The translations under genes and the position numbers were made by a program. From Casuarina equisetifolia (taxonomy: Eukaryota; Streptophyta; Magnoliopsida; Fagales; Casuarinaceae): 64,000 nt of DNA. Of this stretch, positions 47,263-57,984 are shown piece by piece; position 1 is the stretch's first letter, and each line of letters begins with the position of its first letter. The stretch spans positions 11,739,172 to 11,803,171 of the forward strand of contig CM052354.1 of the NCBI GenBank assembly GCA_028551475.1. Direction: 5' to 3'. A model generated the notes under the pieces. That model was not told the origin of the DNA. It saw only the letters and a list, made by a program, of their open reading frames with translations, and did no database searches.

Positions 47263-50200
47263 TTGCATTCCCTCCTTCTTATCACAACCTTATCCCTAAG
47301 GTTGAAATGAAGGATATCTTTGTTCACACTGCAACATCCACCTAGGTAGCTTCTTGTAGTGGCAATCCTTGCCAATGAACCATAAATTGAGGCTTTCCTT
47401 TCTACTTTCGACAATCCACAATTGCTTGAGGAAGAGGACTAAGAACATCCTCATGATGTAGATAGGTTGGTAATTCTTTTTGCACAAGAATATAAGCATC
47501 GAAAGCCCTTTTTTAACAAAGACAAATGGAATACATTATGCACCTAAGACCCTTCTGGTAGTTTAAGTCTATAAGTTACCTTTCCAATTCTTTGTAAGAC
47601 TTCAAATGGTCCATAATACCTTGGAGACAACTTAAAATTCTTTCGAACAGCCACTGAATTGCCTTTATAAGGTTGTAATTTCAAGTATACTAAATCTCCC
47701 ATAACAAACTACTCCTCTCTTTTTCTTGCATCATTAACTTTTTTCATCCTTTCCTAAGCCAGTTTAAGTCTTTCTTTGGTATCTTTTACAAGCTTATCCC
47801 GTAAACATAACTCTTGATCCACCATTTCCATAGTAGAAGTTTTGGGAACATAAGCCAATAAGGAGGGATTTATTATTTGCTCCATGTGTGCTGGTATTGT
47901 AACAATACTCAGCCCAAGGAAGCCACCTAACCCACTCCTTAAAGGGGTCCAAAGTAAAGCATCTAAGATAGACCTCCATAGTTTTGTTGACTACCTCTGA
48001 TTGACCATCGGTTTGGGGATGGTAAGCTGTGGAAAAATTAAATTTTGTACCTTAGAGTTTGAATAACTGTTTCCAAAAATTGCTAGTGAACACTGTATCA
48101 CGATCACACACTATGCTTTTAGGCATTCCATAGAGTTTAAAAATATTTTCAAAGAATATTTGGACAATGTTAGGTGTTGTATATGGGTGTGCTAGAGGTA
48201 GAAAATGTGCTAATTTAGATAATGTGTCTACCACTACCAAAATAACTTTTTTACCTCTTGATGGTGGTAAACCCTCTATAAAATCCATTGAAATATCCTC
48301 CCAAACTTAAGCTGGTATGGGAAGGGGTTGCAACAACCCATTAGGCTTTGTATTCTGCCATTTAACTTGCTGACAAATCTCATATCCTCTCACAAATTGC
48401 ATTACGCTCTCCTTCATCTTTTTCCAATAAAACACCACCTTCACCCAATGCAAAGTTTTATGATACCCCTCATGAATAGCCCCATGGAAGTCCTACAAAA
48501 TTTCAAGTATAAGAGCATATTTTTTAGATAAGAAAATTTTTTTGTTGTAAAAAATTACTCCATTCTGATAATCCCAATCTTCTCCAGCATTTTCCATATT
48601 GATCATATCCAAAATTTCTTGGCATTCTTTAGTTGCAACAACCTCCTCTTGTATGGTATGTAGCCACTCAAGAACTAGAAGTGAAATTGTCTGTAGTTTT
48701 TTATCAACAACTATCTTTGAATAACTCTTTTCACCCACTTCTAGAGACTACACTTGCATCTGAACCTCCTTTTCCTTCTCATATTGGTTTTTTGTTTCTG
48801 CTTAACACTATCTTAGGATTATCCTACATCTTACATAGCTAAGATCCTACAGTAGGGCACGATTTTGCTGTATTTGCTGGCTCATTACTAGAAGTGATCT
48901 TATCAACTTCCTTTCTAGACAAGGCATCTACAGTAGGGTTTTCCTTACCTAGTTTGTAATGTATCTCAAAGTTATACCCTACCAGCTTGATTAGCCACCT
49001 TTGTTGTGTTGGAGTTGAAGTTTTTTGATTCCATAAATGTTGGAGGCTTTTATGATCAATCTTGACCATAAACTTCCTTCTTAACAAGTATTGCCTTTAT
49101 TTTTTTATTGATAAAGTCAAAGCTAGGAGTTCCTTTTCATATGTGGATAGCAAGAAGTTTTTTCCTTTCAAAGCTTGACTATAATAAGTTAAAGGCCCAT
49201 GCTCCTAACTTAAAATTGTTCCCACTCCTATGCCACTTGCATCACATTCTAAAGTAAAACCAAGGGAGAAATTTAGAAGTTTAAGAACTAGTGCTTCTGT
49301 CATTCAAGACTTAAACTCATTCAAGGTTGTTTCTACTTCATCAATCCATGAAAATTGGTGCTTCAACAACTTGGTCAATGGGGCTACTACCATTCCATAA
49401 TTCTTAATAAATTTCCTATAGTATCTTGTCAACCTTAGAAATCCTCTTAAAGCTTTCACGTTTTTAGGAACTGGCCATTCTAGGATTGCAAAAATCTTTT
49501 CCAATTTAACTAATTTATCTGTGATTACATGCCCCAACTAATGAGTTGAAGTAACCTCAAAAACACATTTTTCTTTCTTTACAAAAAGCTAATTCTCCTT
49601 CAACTTATCATATACCAACTTGACATGCTCTAAATGTTCTTCTCCATTTTTACTAAACACTAAAATATCATCAAAAAACACTAAAACAAAGTGTTTAAGA
49701 TAAGCTTTGAATACCTTGTTCATCAAACTTTGGAAGATGAAAAGAACATTACAAAGGCCGAATGGTATTACAAGGAATTCATAATGCCATTGTGCTGTTT
49801 GGAATGCTATTTTGCTCACATCATTTGGATGCATCCTGACTTAAGGATAGCCTAATCTTAAGTCAAGCTTGGTAAACACTCTAGCCCTATTTAGTTCATC
49901 TAATAGCTCATATATAACTAGAATTGAGAATCTTTCCTTCACTATCTCTTTATTTAAGGACCTATAGTCCACACATATCCTCCAAGATTGATTTTTTTTT
50001 TTTTTACCAAAATTATTGGAGAAGAAAAAGGACTACTATTGTCATGAATCACTTCTTATGCCATTAATTATTGCACCAGCTTTTCAATTTCTAGTTTCTA
50101 CACATATGGATATCTGTAAGGTCTGTGCTTAACTATTTTTGTTTCATCCTTCAACACAATCTTGTGTTCATGTTCTTTATGAGGAGGCAATCCATAGGGC

Positions 50201-51775
50201 TTTTTAAAAATCTCCTCATAATCTTCCAGCAATTCAGAAAATTTTTTGGCCAAGATGCTTCATCTATAGTATTACCTTCCACCCATTTTGCAGTTACTAT
50301 CCTAAGCCATAAAATCACTCCTTGCTTCTAGTTCCATAGTAATTTACTTAGTTTTACTCCTTCTACTATCTTATTAGGTTATATATGTTCACCTAACAAG
50401 ATAATTTCTTCTCCCTTTCTAATGAATGACATTTTTAATCAAGAAAACTCCTATTTAATAGGTCCTAATGTCTCCAACCATTGGACCCCTAAAATCACTC
50501 CCAACTTCAGTAAGGGTACCAAAACATCCACTTCCAACATTACTCCCTGCACTTCTAATGAAACATTCTCACACAAACCCAATCCATGAATTCTTTCACC
50601 ATTTGCCACTTCCACACTAATTTTTTCAAAACCTGCAGGCTTTAATTTCATTTTCCTAGCCAATTTATCACTCATAAAATTATGAGTACTACTAGTGTCT
50701 ATTAATACTAAAACTAATACCCTAGTTTGCCCCATAATCCCATGAAACCACATTGTTTTAGGACAATACACATCAAACATTGCGGCTAAGGACATCATTC
50801 TTAGTTCCCCCACTTCAACTGAAGGATTATCATCATCTTCCCTTTGCATAAACCTTTCCAATAGAAAACGTTTTTGGCATCTATGCCCTAGAGAATACTT
50901 ATCATCATAGTTAAAGCAGAGAACTCTAGCTCTTCTATCCAAAATCTCAGGCTGAGTTAACCTTTTGGTTGGTAACCTATGCTTGTTACTCTCCCATTTT
51001 TCTTCTCCAATAATGTTAATATTTGTTTATTTTTTTATCACAAAACCAAGATTGCTTTTATTTGCCAATCCTTTAGCTTCAAATAGTCTAGCAAATCCAA
51101 TAGTAGCAGATAATGTGGGAGGATTATGTGCAATAACAACCAATCTAATACGATCCTTCAAGCCACTGACAAAACATCTAATTTGATGCTCAATTTTAAG
51201 GTGGCCAGATCTTAAAAGCAACTTACAGAATTATGATTGGTACTCTTGAACTATCCCCATCTGCTTCAGTTTAGTCAACTCACTGAAATGATCTTTAAAT
51301 ATTGTTGGACCAAATTGTTTGATCAATTCTTCAATTAAGGCTATCCAAGACATATACCTTCTCAAATGCTCTTTCTTCATTAACTAATACGCCATCTGAG
51401 CTTCACCATCCAAATGCCAGAAGGCTATCCTAACTTTATCTTCTTCAAGTGTTTCATGAAAATCAAAAAATTGTAAGGCACGATCAATCCAAGAAGAACG
51501 ATTAGTGTTACCTTTATACTTGGGAAACTCCAAACGCACCATTTTGGTCTAAACTGAACTACTTGATCCTTTACTCCGATTTCCCCCAATTTGACCCAAG
51601 GAACTTTCACTAATATCTTTCCCAAACGCAATTCTTGCCGAAACACCATCAACCTTGGCATTCAAGGTTGAAAAGAGTTGTTGCATGGTTTCATTTATGG
51701 CCTCCAACTTCTTCTCCAATTCTGCAATTCTACTTTGATCATTTACCGCCATATCTCCCATTGTGGTCGCCAATT

Positions 51776-52223
51776 TGCAGTGATCCTTTAGATTAAGGAG
51801 TTACTAAAAAAATGACCTAGTGACTGGCCGATGAACAGAGAAATCCAATAGAGGATTAGGAGAAGGATTATGCTTACTTCCTCTACCAATTGTGAATGAA
51901 AGATCTAGAATTTCAAGGGTTTTTCAAGGGAACCTTAACCTCCCTTACTTCTCTTATTCAGAAAAGATACAAAATGAACAATGATGCCCTTTAACAGAGC
52001 TTGTATCCTATTTATACTAACATACTCCCGCCTTATTCTTCTAACAGACACTTAACGAAACGCAAACATCAATACAATAAACAACATCACTTTGGCGGGT
52101 ACTTAACAGACGCCTCTTAGCAACGGCCTTAAGCCTTCCAACAGAAATAACAAATTGAAAACAGAATTAATGGACTGAAACAACTTCAACAAACTATTCT
52201 TAAGACTTTCTTACAGCAACCCG
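51776..52223 (-). repeat. 5' LTR of the gypsy element
   Basis: 448 bp, from 'tgcagtgatcc' (internal side) to 'cttacagcaacccg' (outer side), matching 46626-47262 apart from the tandem duplication. Confidence 0.9.
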
Positions 52224-52400
52224 CTGTAAATGCCGTCAAGGGATGTAAGTGCGTAGATTGGGACCTGACGACGGCCCAACTCTGCAGCAGGAGCGGTAGA
52301 GCAGACCTTTATCAAGGGGCCTTCGGGATACAAGAAGAGCAGAAGCCACGAAAATGACGAAGAAGAGTAAAAGGACCCTGAGAACTTGCTATTGCTGTTT
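52224..52400 (-). pseudogene. 5' part of peptide family copy D, cut by the gypsy element
   Basis: On the - strand one frame gives a hydrophobic signal (RVLLLFFVIFVASALLVS), then RRPLDKGL, then YRSCCRVGPSSGPNLRTYIP. This last string aligns without gaps to residues 38-57 of copies A and C (HRSLRG...TYIP). There is no start codon in this frame and it runs into a stop just after TYIP, beside the gypsy LTR; the rest of the gene lies at 46560-46625. In this copy the block reads VGPSSGPN where A and C have VVPPSAAN. Confidence 0.7.
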
Positions 52401-53639
52401 CTTATTCTCTCTTTCCCTTTACAGGGAGGACCATGTACCTCTTGGATTCCCTGGCCCAATTTATAGCATTTTGATGAATCACTGAGACAATAGAAAAGGA
52501 AAGTTGAAAAGGAGAATAAATCAAGCTCAGAAAATTCCAACCGGCTCTTTGTTTGCCAGCGCCATGTCACGGCCTTTTCTTTTCACTAAGCCAACCGTGC
52601 AGTAACAAAACAAAAGTTAGCTTTCAAAGCACAGTGGTTAACGAGATAATATTTAAAGCCAATCAACATTCTAATTCTACATGAAACCATTTTGAGTTCA
52701 ATTTACTAATGATATCTCAGACCTTAATTCTTTACACTACGCAAAGAGGGTGTAAACTCCCAGTTTCGTGTTATAGAGGTCTAGGATTGATTGCCAACTA
52801 CAAAAACACTAAGTAAGATTTTGACTTCTTTATATAATCAATACCATCACTTAAAATTAAAAGGCCTAAAATTCAACAGAAAAGTTAGTTCAATATTTAG
52901 AGAAATACTTTTTTGATTTAAATTTTATCATATGGATCACACTTTTAGCATGAAACTTTTATCTTGTACACAACTTATACCCGATAACTTCTCAAAATTT
53001 CCTAAAGTTTGAACTTAGTAGTCATCTTTGAATCGATGCTTTTGGAATAGACTTCTTTTGTTTCATATACAGCACCATCAACTTCCCATCTAGATCATCT
53101 CCACATTCATCGTAATAATCCAATGGTAATACTTTTTTCGAAGCCTAGATTTTGTTTTATCCTTCATATTAGAATGTTCTTGATCTCTTTCCCTGTTACT
53201 GTATTTCTGGTCTTTGCTTCGGGACAAATTTTTGGTTGATGAAGTCCAAGATGCAGATTCCATAACACTTTCGTAGTGGAATAAAGTATTGAAAATAAAG
53301 ACAGAAGCAAGGAACGATATACTCTTACTTAGACATTGTCTAACATACAATAGCATGAACTTTTGCCCCTTGCCTATTGTTAGTGAAACTGAAATTACAA
53401 TAAACTAACATGGATATTATCAAGATTACTAAGCTTGTGGGCCTGAAGCATTGAAGCAATGCCTACAGGTATTGTCAATAGATTGGGATTGTATTTAATT
53501 TCATTTGATTAATTGGTATACTCTACTATAATCCCATCTCAGAAAAATATGATCATGGAGCAATATTTAAATGTGAATTTCTTTCCCAATTAATTTTTGA
53601 GTTAGACTTTAAATATATATATGCACACCCTTCATGCTT

Positions 53640-54018
53640 CATCTACCTTGATAAATGATTGTGATGGGTAAGAAGTTTGGAGAATTTTGAAAAGCATGGG
53701 GTCCATGGTTGGAGGACTTAATGGTATTGTTCAAACTATAGTAAAAGAGAACTTGTCCTAATGATTGTTATGCTCTTGGCAATTTTTGTGGCTTCTACAC
53801 CCCTTTTCGTGGCTTTTTGCGTGGTGCGTGGTGCTGTCCATTATATTTATTAATTTCTTCTTATGTTTAATCTAGTAGCATAATATATGGGTATTTGGTT
53901 TTTTCTAAGGGTTAAGTTTATATTGTCCATTATATTTATCTAATGTATGGTCATTATATCTAATTTTGTTATTAATAAAATTGGTCAATACCTTTTCTTT
54001 CAAAAAGGAAAAAAAAAA
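53640..54018 (+). mobile_element. LINE 3'-end relic
   Basis: Starts with sequence like the L1 relics at 45570 and 55310 (ggtccatggttggaggac..aatg) and ends 'taataaaattggtcaatacc' plus a run of A near 54008-54018, resembling an L1 3' UTR and tail. Target duplication not confirmed. Confidence 0.45.
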
Positions 54019-54234
54019 ATGAAAAGGTATGGGGTTATTCATATAACGCTATCTTGGCGCTTTCACGTGCATGCGGCATCACTAGTTTAGGACTCCAAAA
54101 AATACGCTACAGTTAAGTATGCCTTCTGTGCATTTATTCAGAACACTAGAATGATGGGCTACCCATTCAAGCCCCAAGTAAACAGTTCCCCACTAAAGTT
54201 TTATCAAACAAGAACTGCACCTAGACTTACTTGC

Positions 54235-54320
54235 CTCTAGGTGCAGGTTCTTGCCAGCTAGCTTAATCCCATTCGAGCTGCTCTTCCCTGGACCCTGCTG
54301 TGGTTCTGAGCTTCGGAGCG
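54235..54320 (-). pseudogene. Peptide family remnant F (C-terminal part)
   Basis: The - strand reads GPGKSSSNGIKLAGKNLH, resembling GPGPDKSRSKKPAGNAVQ of copy A. The signal peptide and central block are not found upstream, where an unrelated sequence begins near 54330. It is a fragment; homology rests on about 20 codons. Confidence 0.4.
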
Positions 54321-55379
54321 GGTTATCGGTCGGTCCACCATGAAATCGACCCATAACCTCTGGCCGTGTTTAGACTTTTGTTTTCCTATTCTGTAAGATG
54401 GAATGAAACGAACTCAAACTTGGGAAAAGCAGGAATTCATTTCTTGGGAGAGAACTCCCTGGGTTACAAAAAGATTCAATAATTTCTGCCTAACCATCGC
54501 AATGCTCATTCCCCTTATTTATCATCTCCCGTTACACATACCGTTCCCTTCCCTTGTAAAGGATCAGACGTATGAAATGATTTTCCCTAACGTGGTGATC
54601 AAGCGTGGAGTCCTTTCTCTGTGCAGTTGTCTGTTGGTTCAGCGGATAGCCGCGCAGCAGATGTCGTGGACGAGTTCACAACAGGAAGCACCACTAATTT
54701 ATTAAGATCCTTTCTGGAACTATGAGAGCTTCTAACTGGACTACCTACTCACGGTTCCTCTTTCTTCCCGTTGCTGACTCGAATTCTTGCTAATTACATT
54801 TTTGTGACATCTAGAATGAGACGTCAAATGCCGCCCCCTCCTTATCTCATTCAAATCATGCACAGTGCAACAATACAAGAGGGGTTTAGATGCACGAGAA
54901 TATTTGTTATAATAAAATGAGGACTTTCAACGAACTTGGTCCTTCACCCACTCACGGTAAGCAGGGGTGCTTAGTCAACAAACAGATCCATCATGTGCTT
55001 AGTTCCAGCACATAAAGCACATCTGTAATTATTTGGTGATTTCTCATCTCTTGTTTGCTAACGAACTTCATGCGTTATATGGGTCAGATGCGAGCAGCTT
55101 ATTTCTAGAAAAGTAACTTTGTCTCTAGGTCAGAGGGTTGAAGGTAAACTGGTTAAATTTGAATTTGAATCACTGACGGTTGGTACTGTCAATAGAGTTT
55201 GGGCATATTCTTTGTGCTTCCTTCAAAAGGAGGGCTTGGAGGTTAGACAGTACTAGTCTTTTGACAAATGGTTGCAGGATTATACGGAGTAGATGGATAA
55301 TCTTTGAAAAAGGGTGGGAGCTGAGAAGTTTGCAGTTTTTTGAAGAGTATGTTGTCCATAGTTGGAGGACCTAATGGTG

Positions 55380-55540
55380 TTGCTCTTTAATATCGCATTC
55401 AAAAAGGTTGGGGAGAATTTTTCCAGGTTTATCATATTCAGGCTAGGAGATAGCACTCAAATTCGGTTTTGGCATAACCTTGGTTGTGCTTACAATACGT
55501 AAAAGAGGCATATCCTGAAATTTGCCGCATTGAATGGGGT
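55380..55540 (+). mobile_element. L1-type LINE ORF2 relic in segment D
   Basis: Pieces such as GENFSRFIIFRLGDSTQIRF then WHNLG match the L1 ORF2 C-terminal region and the relic at 45685-45800, in the same flanking context. Inherited by duplication rather than inserted anew. Confidence 0.6.
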
Positions 55541-55984
55541 CAACATGCAACAGTAACATAATACATGGACTCATCAAGTAGCAGTTTTCATTGGAAACCA
55601 AAATTTCCTAGAGCAGTGCAGGATTAGGAACAGAGTCTTCATTTTCCTTCTTGAAGCTCCCTACTTTTTCAGGAGAGTAGTATTATGTCCAATGGACTCC
55701 TGCTATAAGCAATAGCTCTGAGATCACTAACTTGAAAGAGGCACTCCTGCCCTACTACTTCTCCAAAAGTTAACATGAGATCTATTGAGATGTTAATAAT
55801 TAGACAAATATGTTTCACTAAATATGATATAGCTACCTAAGAACAATGTCAGAAACAATATTCAGTTTACGTTGGGAAAGCTTACAAAAACTTAGATACC
55901 AAGAACCTCTGTGTTTGATTTGTTCTTTTAGTAACTTGGCTTAATTTCTGATCAATATTAAATACATAAAGAAGACTGACCTGA

Positions 55985-56710
55985 GAATTTTGCTGCCGAA
56001 ATACTTCCTCCGTCACGAACCTTAAGCACCCGGCTGGCAACCCAGGCAACCGCTCCGTCTCCACGCGTTGATCTGCTCGACAACTTACCTATCGACGGAG
56101 CTTATCCTACTCCCGGTACTGCAACGAATATACAGTACGGAGATCGACCTCCGGCGATTAAGGTAGTCTCCGATCCCAGGAACGTTGCGCACACGAGGCT
56201 CCCACGCCTGCGAGCCAGCGGCGAGAGGAGCTCCCAGAGCCCGTTAACGAAGTCGAAGTGCGTGGCGTAGGCAGTTGGACCATGTATTGAGAACGAGCGC
56301 GCATCGGAAACGGACCCCCGAGAACGTAGACTTGGGCCTGAGGGAGATTGCAGCGAAGTTGCACAGCTCGTAGGAATGGGGCTCCGGCGGGACGGCGGGA
56401 AGTGGCGCCCACGCGAGGTTGTCTGGATCAAAGAGAACCGGGAGAAGAGAGAGATGGGTCTTGAGCGACGATACAGAAGAGGGTGGAGGGTTTTCTGTTG
56501 CTCCAGTGAAGGGCGAGAAGGAAATTGTCACAGTGAGGGTGAGAGTAACAGGCGCCAGGACCTACAGATGGGCCTGGGGCGATAATGGCGGGAGCAGTAG
56601 ATCCGCGACAGGATCAGCGATGCGACGTCGTCTCGGCGGCCCGGAATTACGGTTTGGGCATTGTCGATCAACGAAGATGAAGACGAAGCCCAAGCCAATC
56701 CCAATCCCAA
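55985..56710 (-). pseudogene. F-box/kelch-repeat protein pseudogene, OR23-like
   Basis: Successive frames on the - strand carry the parts of an OR23-type F-box/kelch protein: SLIDNAQTVIPG and DDVASLILSRIY (F-box, near 56640-56690), LFDPDNLAWAPLPAVPPEPH and YELCNFAAISL (56340-56430), QVYVLGG (near 56330), FDFVNGLWELLSPLARRRGS then ETTLIAGG (kelch blades, 56150-56260), and METERLPGLPAGCLRFV (near 56015-56064). Intact members run about 390 residues and act as substrate adaptors of SCF ubiquitin ligases. Here several frame changes separate the parts, and the C-terminal blades are absent. The region is clearly more GC-rich than its surroundings. Units A, B and C carry only its N-terminal 43 codons. 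Confidence 0.8.
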
Positions 56711-56799
56711 AGAGAGAGATTGTCTATATGTGCAATCAAGGAATCATTGAATATCAAACACTGGATTAGAAAGTGAAGAACTTTGTGGAAGCCTTTTTG

Positions 56800-56837
56800 G
56801 AGAGAGAGAGCGAGAGAGAGAGAGAGAGAGAGAGAGA
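56800..56837. repeat. (GA)n microsatellite
   Basis: About 18 GA repeats with one interruption (gCga). It lies between the F-box pseudogene and the tandem repeats before peptide gene E. Confidence 0.95.
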
Positions 56838-57164
56838 TGGCTAGGTGGGAAGCGAAAGCGAGTGGAGGAAGCTCCCAATTGGAAAAGTTGGGAAGAATTC
56901 TTTGGTCCTACGTTAAAAAGAACAACAAAAGGAGAGAGACCAACACAGGGCCCCAAAGCCAACGGAACAACCATACAGGACACAACCAAATCATGCGACG
57001 CAGCGAAGCAACTTCGGCTAGTCGATAGGTGGTCAATTTTACTTAAAACTTCATTATTCTTTTAATTTTTTATTTTTATGTTAAGAGCTTCAATCATGGT
57101 GCACAACAATTCCTGCTTGGCCTATCCGCTGGTCACTTCCTTTCAGGCTTTCATCGATTCTAAA

Positions 57165-57530
57165 GATTAAATTGTCCAAAAAAGCTTGCAACACCCTGGC
57201 CAGGAAAACAAAACATAATCTTACATGCATGATAGCTAACAAAGGTGAACAATGGAGGGGATCATTGCAAAGCTTAGCCGATATCGAAATCTTTATTGTC
57301 AACCAAAGCTTACATCACCTAGGCAAGGAAAACAAAGCAAAACGTTACGTGCATGAAAACTGGTAAAGACAAACAGTGGAGGTGATCATTTTGAAGCTTG
57401 GCTGATGTCGAAATCTTTATTGTCAACCAAAGCTTACATCACCCAGGGGAGGACAAACAAAAAACAAAATGTTACGTGCATGATAACTAGTAAGGATAAA
57501 CAGTGGAGGCGATCATTTTCAAGCTTGGTT
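57165..57530. repeat. Three tandem copies of a ~124-bp unit next to peptide gene E
   Basis: 'aaagcttgcaacacc', 'aaagcttacatcacc' and 'aaagcttacatcacc' start at 57181, 57306 and 57430; each is followed by 'gttacgtgcatga'-like text and 'gatcatt..aagctt'. The last half-unit runs into the sequence that lies just past the stop codon in copies A and C (ttgatcatttgaagctt). The repeat therefore derives from the 3' flank or UTR of the peptide gene. Confidence 0.85.
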
Positions 57531-57560
57531 GATCTTTGGGTAGATTCACCGTGGAAAGTT

Positions 57561-57797
57561 CTAGTCTTTGGTGGCAGGACTTGGAGGTGGTGCGTGCGAG
57601 GCATTCGCAACCTGCTTCATCAGATTCGAGGTGCTCATCCCTGGACCGGTCCAGGAATGTAAGTGATTGGATTGGGACCCGCGAAAAAAAGCTTCGTTAC
57701 TCAGCACGGGCCTTGAGCCACCAAATTGTGCAGAAGCCAAGATAATGGCGAAAAGTAAAAGGAACGTGAGGAGAACTTCTTTGCAAGAGGCAGGCAT
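57561..57797 (-). CDS. Putative secreted peptide precursor, copy E (78 aa), core out of frame
   Basis: An open frame from ATG at 57797 with a signal peptide (VLLTFLLLFAIILASAQFGG) and spacer SRPVLSNEAFF like copies A and C. The conserved core is still present in the DNA (GPNPITYIPG in another frame) but the open frame reads SQSNHLHSW there. A deletion before the core shifts the frame. A one-base loss in the Gly-Pro part (ggaccggtcc against ggacccggtcc) restores it, so the tail GPGMSTSNLMK...PPPSPATKD is in family register. It may make a secreted protein without the conserved block, or be dead. Three 124 bp repeats lie downstream of its stop. Confidence 0.5.
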   Translation of the reverse strand: MPASCKEVLLTFLLLFAIILASAQFGGSRPVLSNEAFFRGSQSNHLHSWTGPGMSTSNLMKQVANASHAPPPSPATKD

Positions 57798-57984
57798 TGT
57801 CGGTTGAAATGCACTGTAATTTCATTGTTCTTGTTAACCAGAATGATGCTGGTCATCAGTTATATGGTTGAAGTTTAATGGAATATCGGTCATCGGTTAC
57901 ATTGTTGAAGTTTAATGGAATATCCGTCATCATCAGTTACTTTCTTTAGTAGATTTACAAAGTGGGAAAGAGTGTTACCTCCAA

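Larger units (their letters stand above)
46626..52223 (-). mobile_element. Ty3/gypsy retrotransposon fossil, both LTRs, chromovirus-like
   Basis: Read on the - strand: 5' LTR 51776-52223, primer site TTGGCGACCAC next to it, gag (about 51027-51773), aspartic protease (LVLIDTSSTHNFMSDKLARK, near 50680), reverse transcriptase (about 49304-50100; VFFDDILVFSK), RNase H (near 48950; KIDHKSLQHLW), integrase (47794-48288; MDFIEGLPPSRG), a polypurine tract (agaaggagggaa) and 3' LTR 46626-47262. At about 5.6 kb and with this order it fits a small chromovirus-type element. All main parts are present but it is broken many times. The LTRs differ at about 50 of 448 positions by my hand count, near 11%, which implies an age of several million years. 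It lies inside a member of the peptide family. Confidence 0.92.
52620..55830. repeat. Diverged segment D, related to the tail of unit C
   Basis: Blocks match unit C in the same order: 53155-53300 with 43970-44070 and 44700-44830; 53650-53740 with 45550-45640; 54810-55540 with 45070-45830; 55660-55830 with 45940-46260. Divergence is clearly higher than between units A and C. No gene is visible apart from the relics listed separately. Confidence 0.7.

Noticed and set aside
46616-52230. A clean 5-bp target-site duplication for the gypsy element
   Set aside because: The bases next to the two LTRs (tacag, gcgtt on the - strand) do not match convincingly, so none is claimed.
56102-56585. Multiple overlapping open frames on both strands at 56.1-56.8 kb
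   Set aside because: These are frames of one GC-rich F-box/kelch pseudogene; the + strand ones are its antisense.
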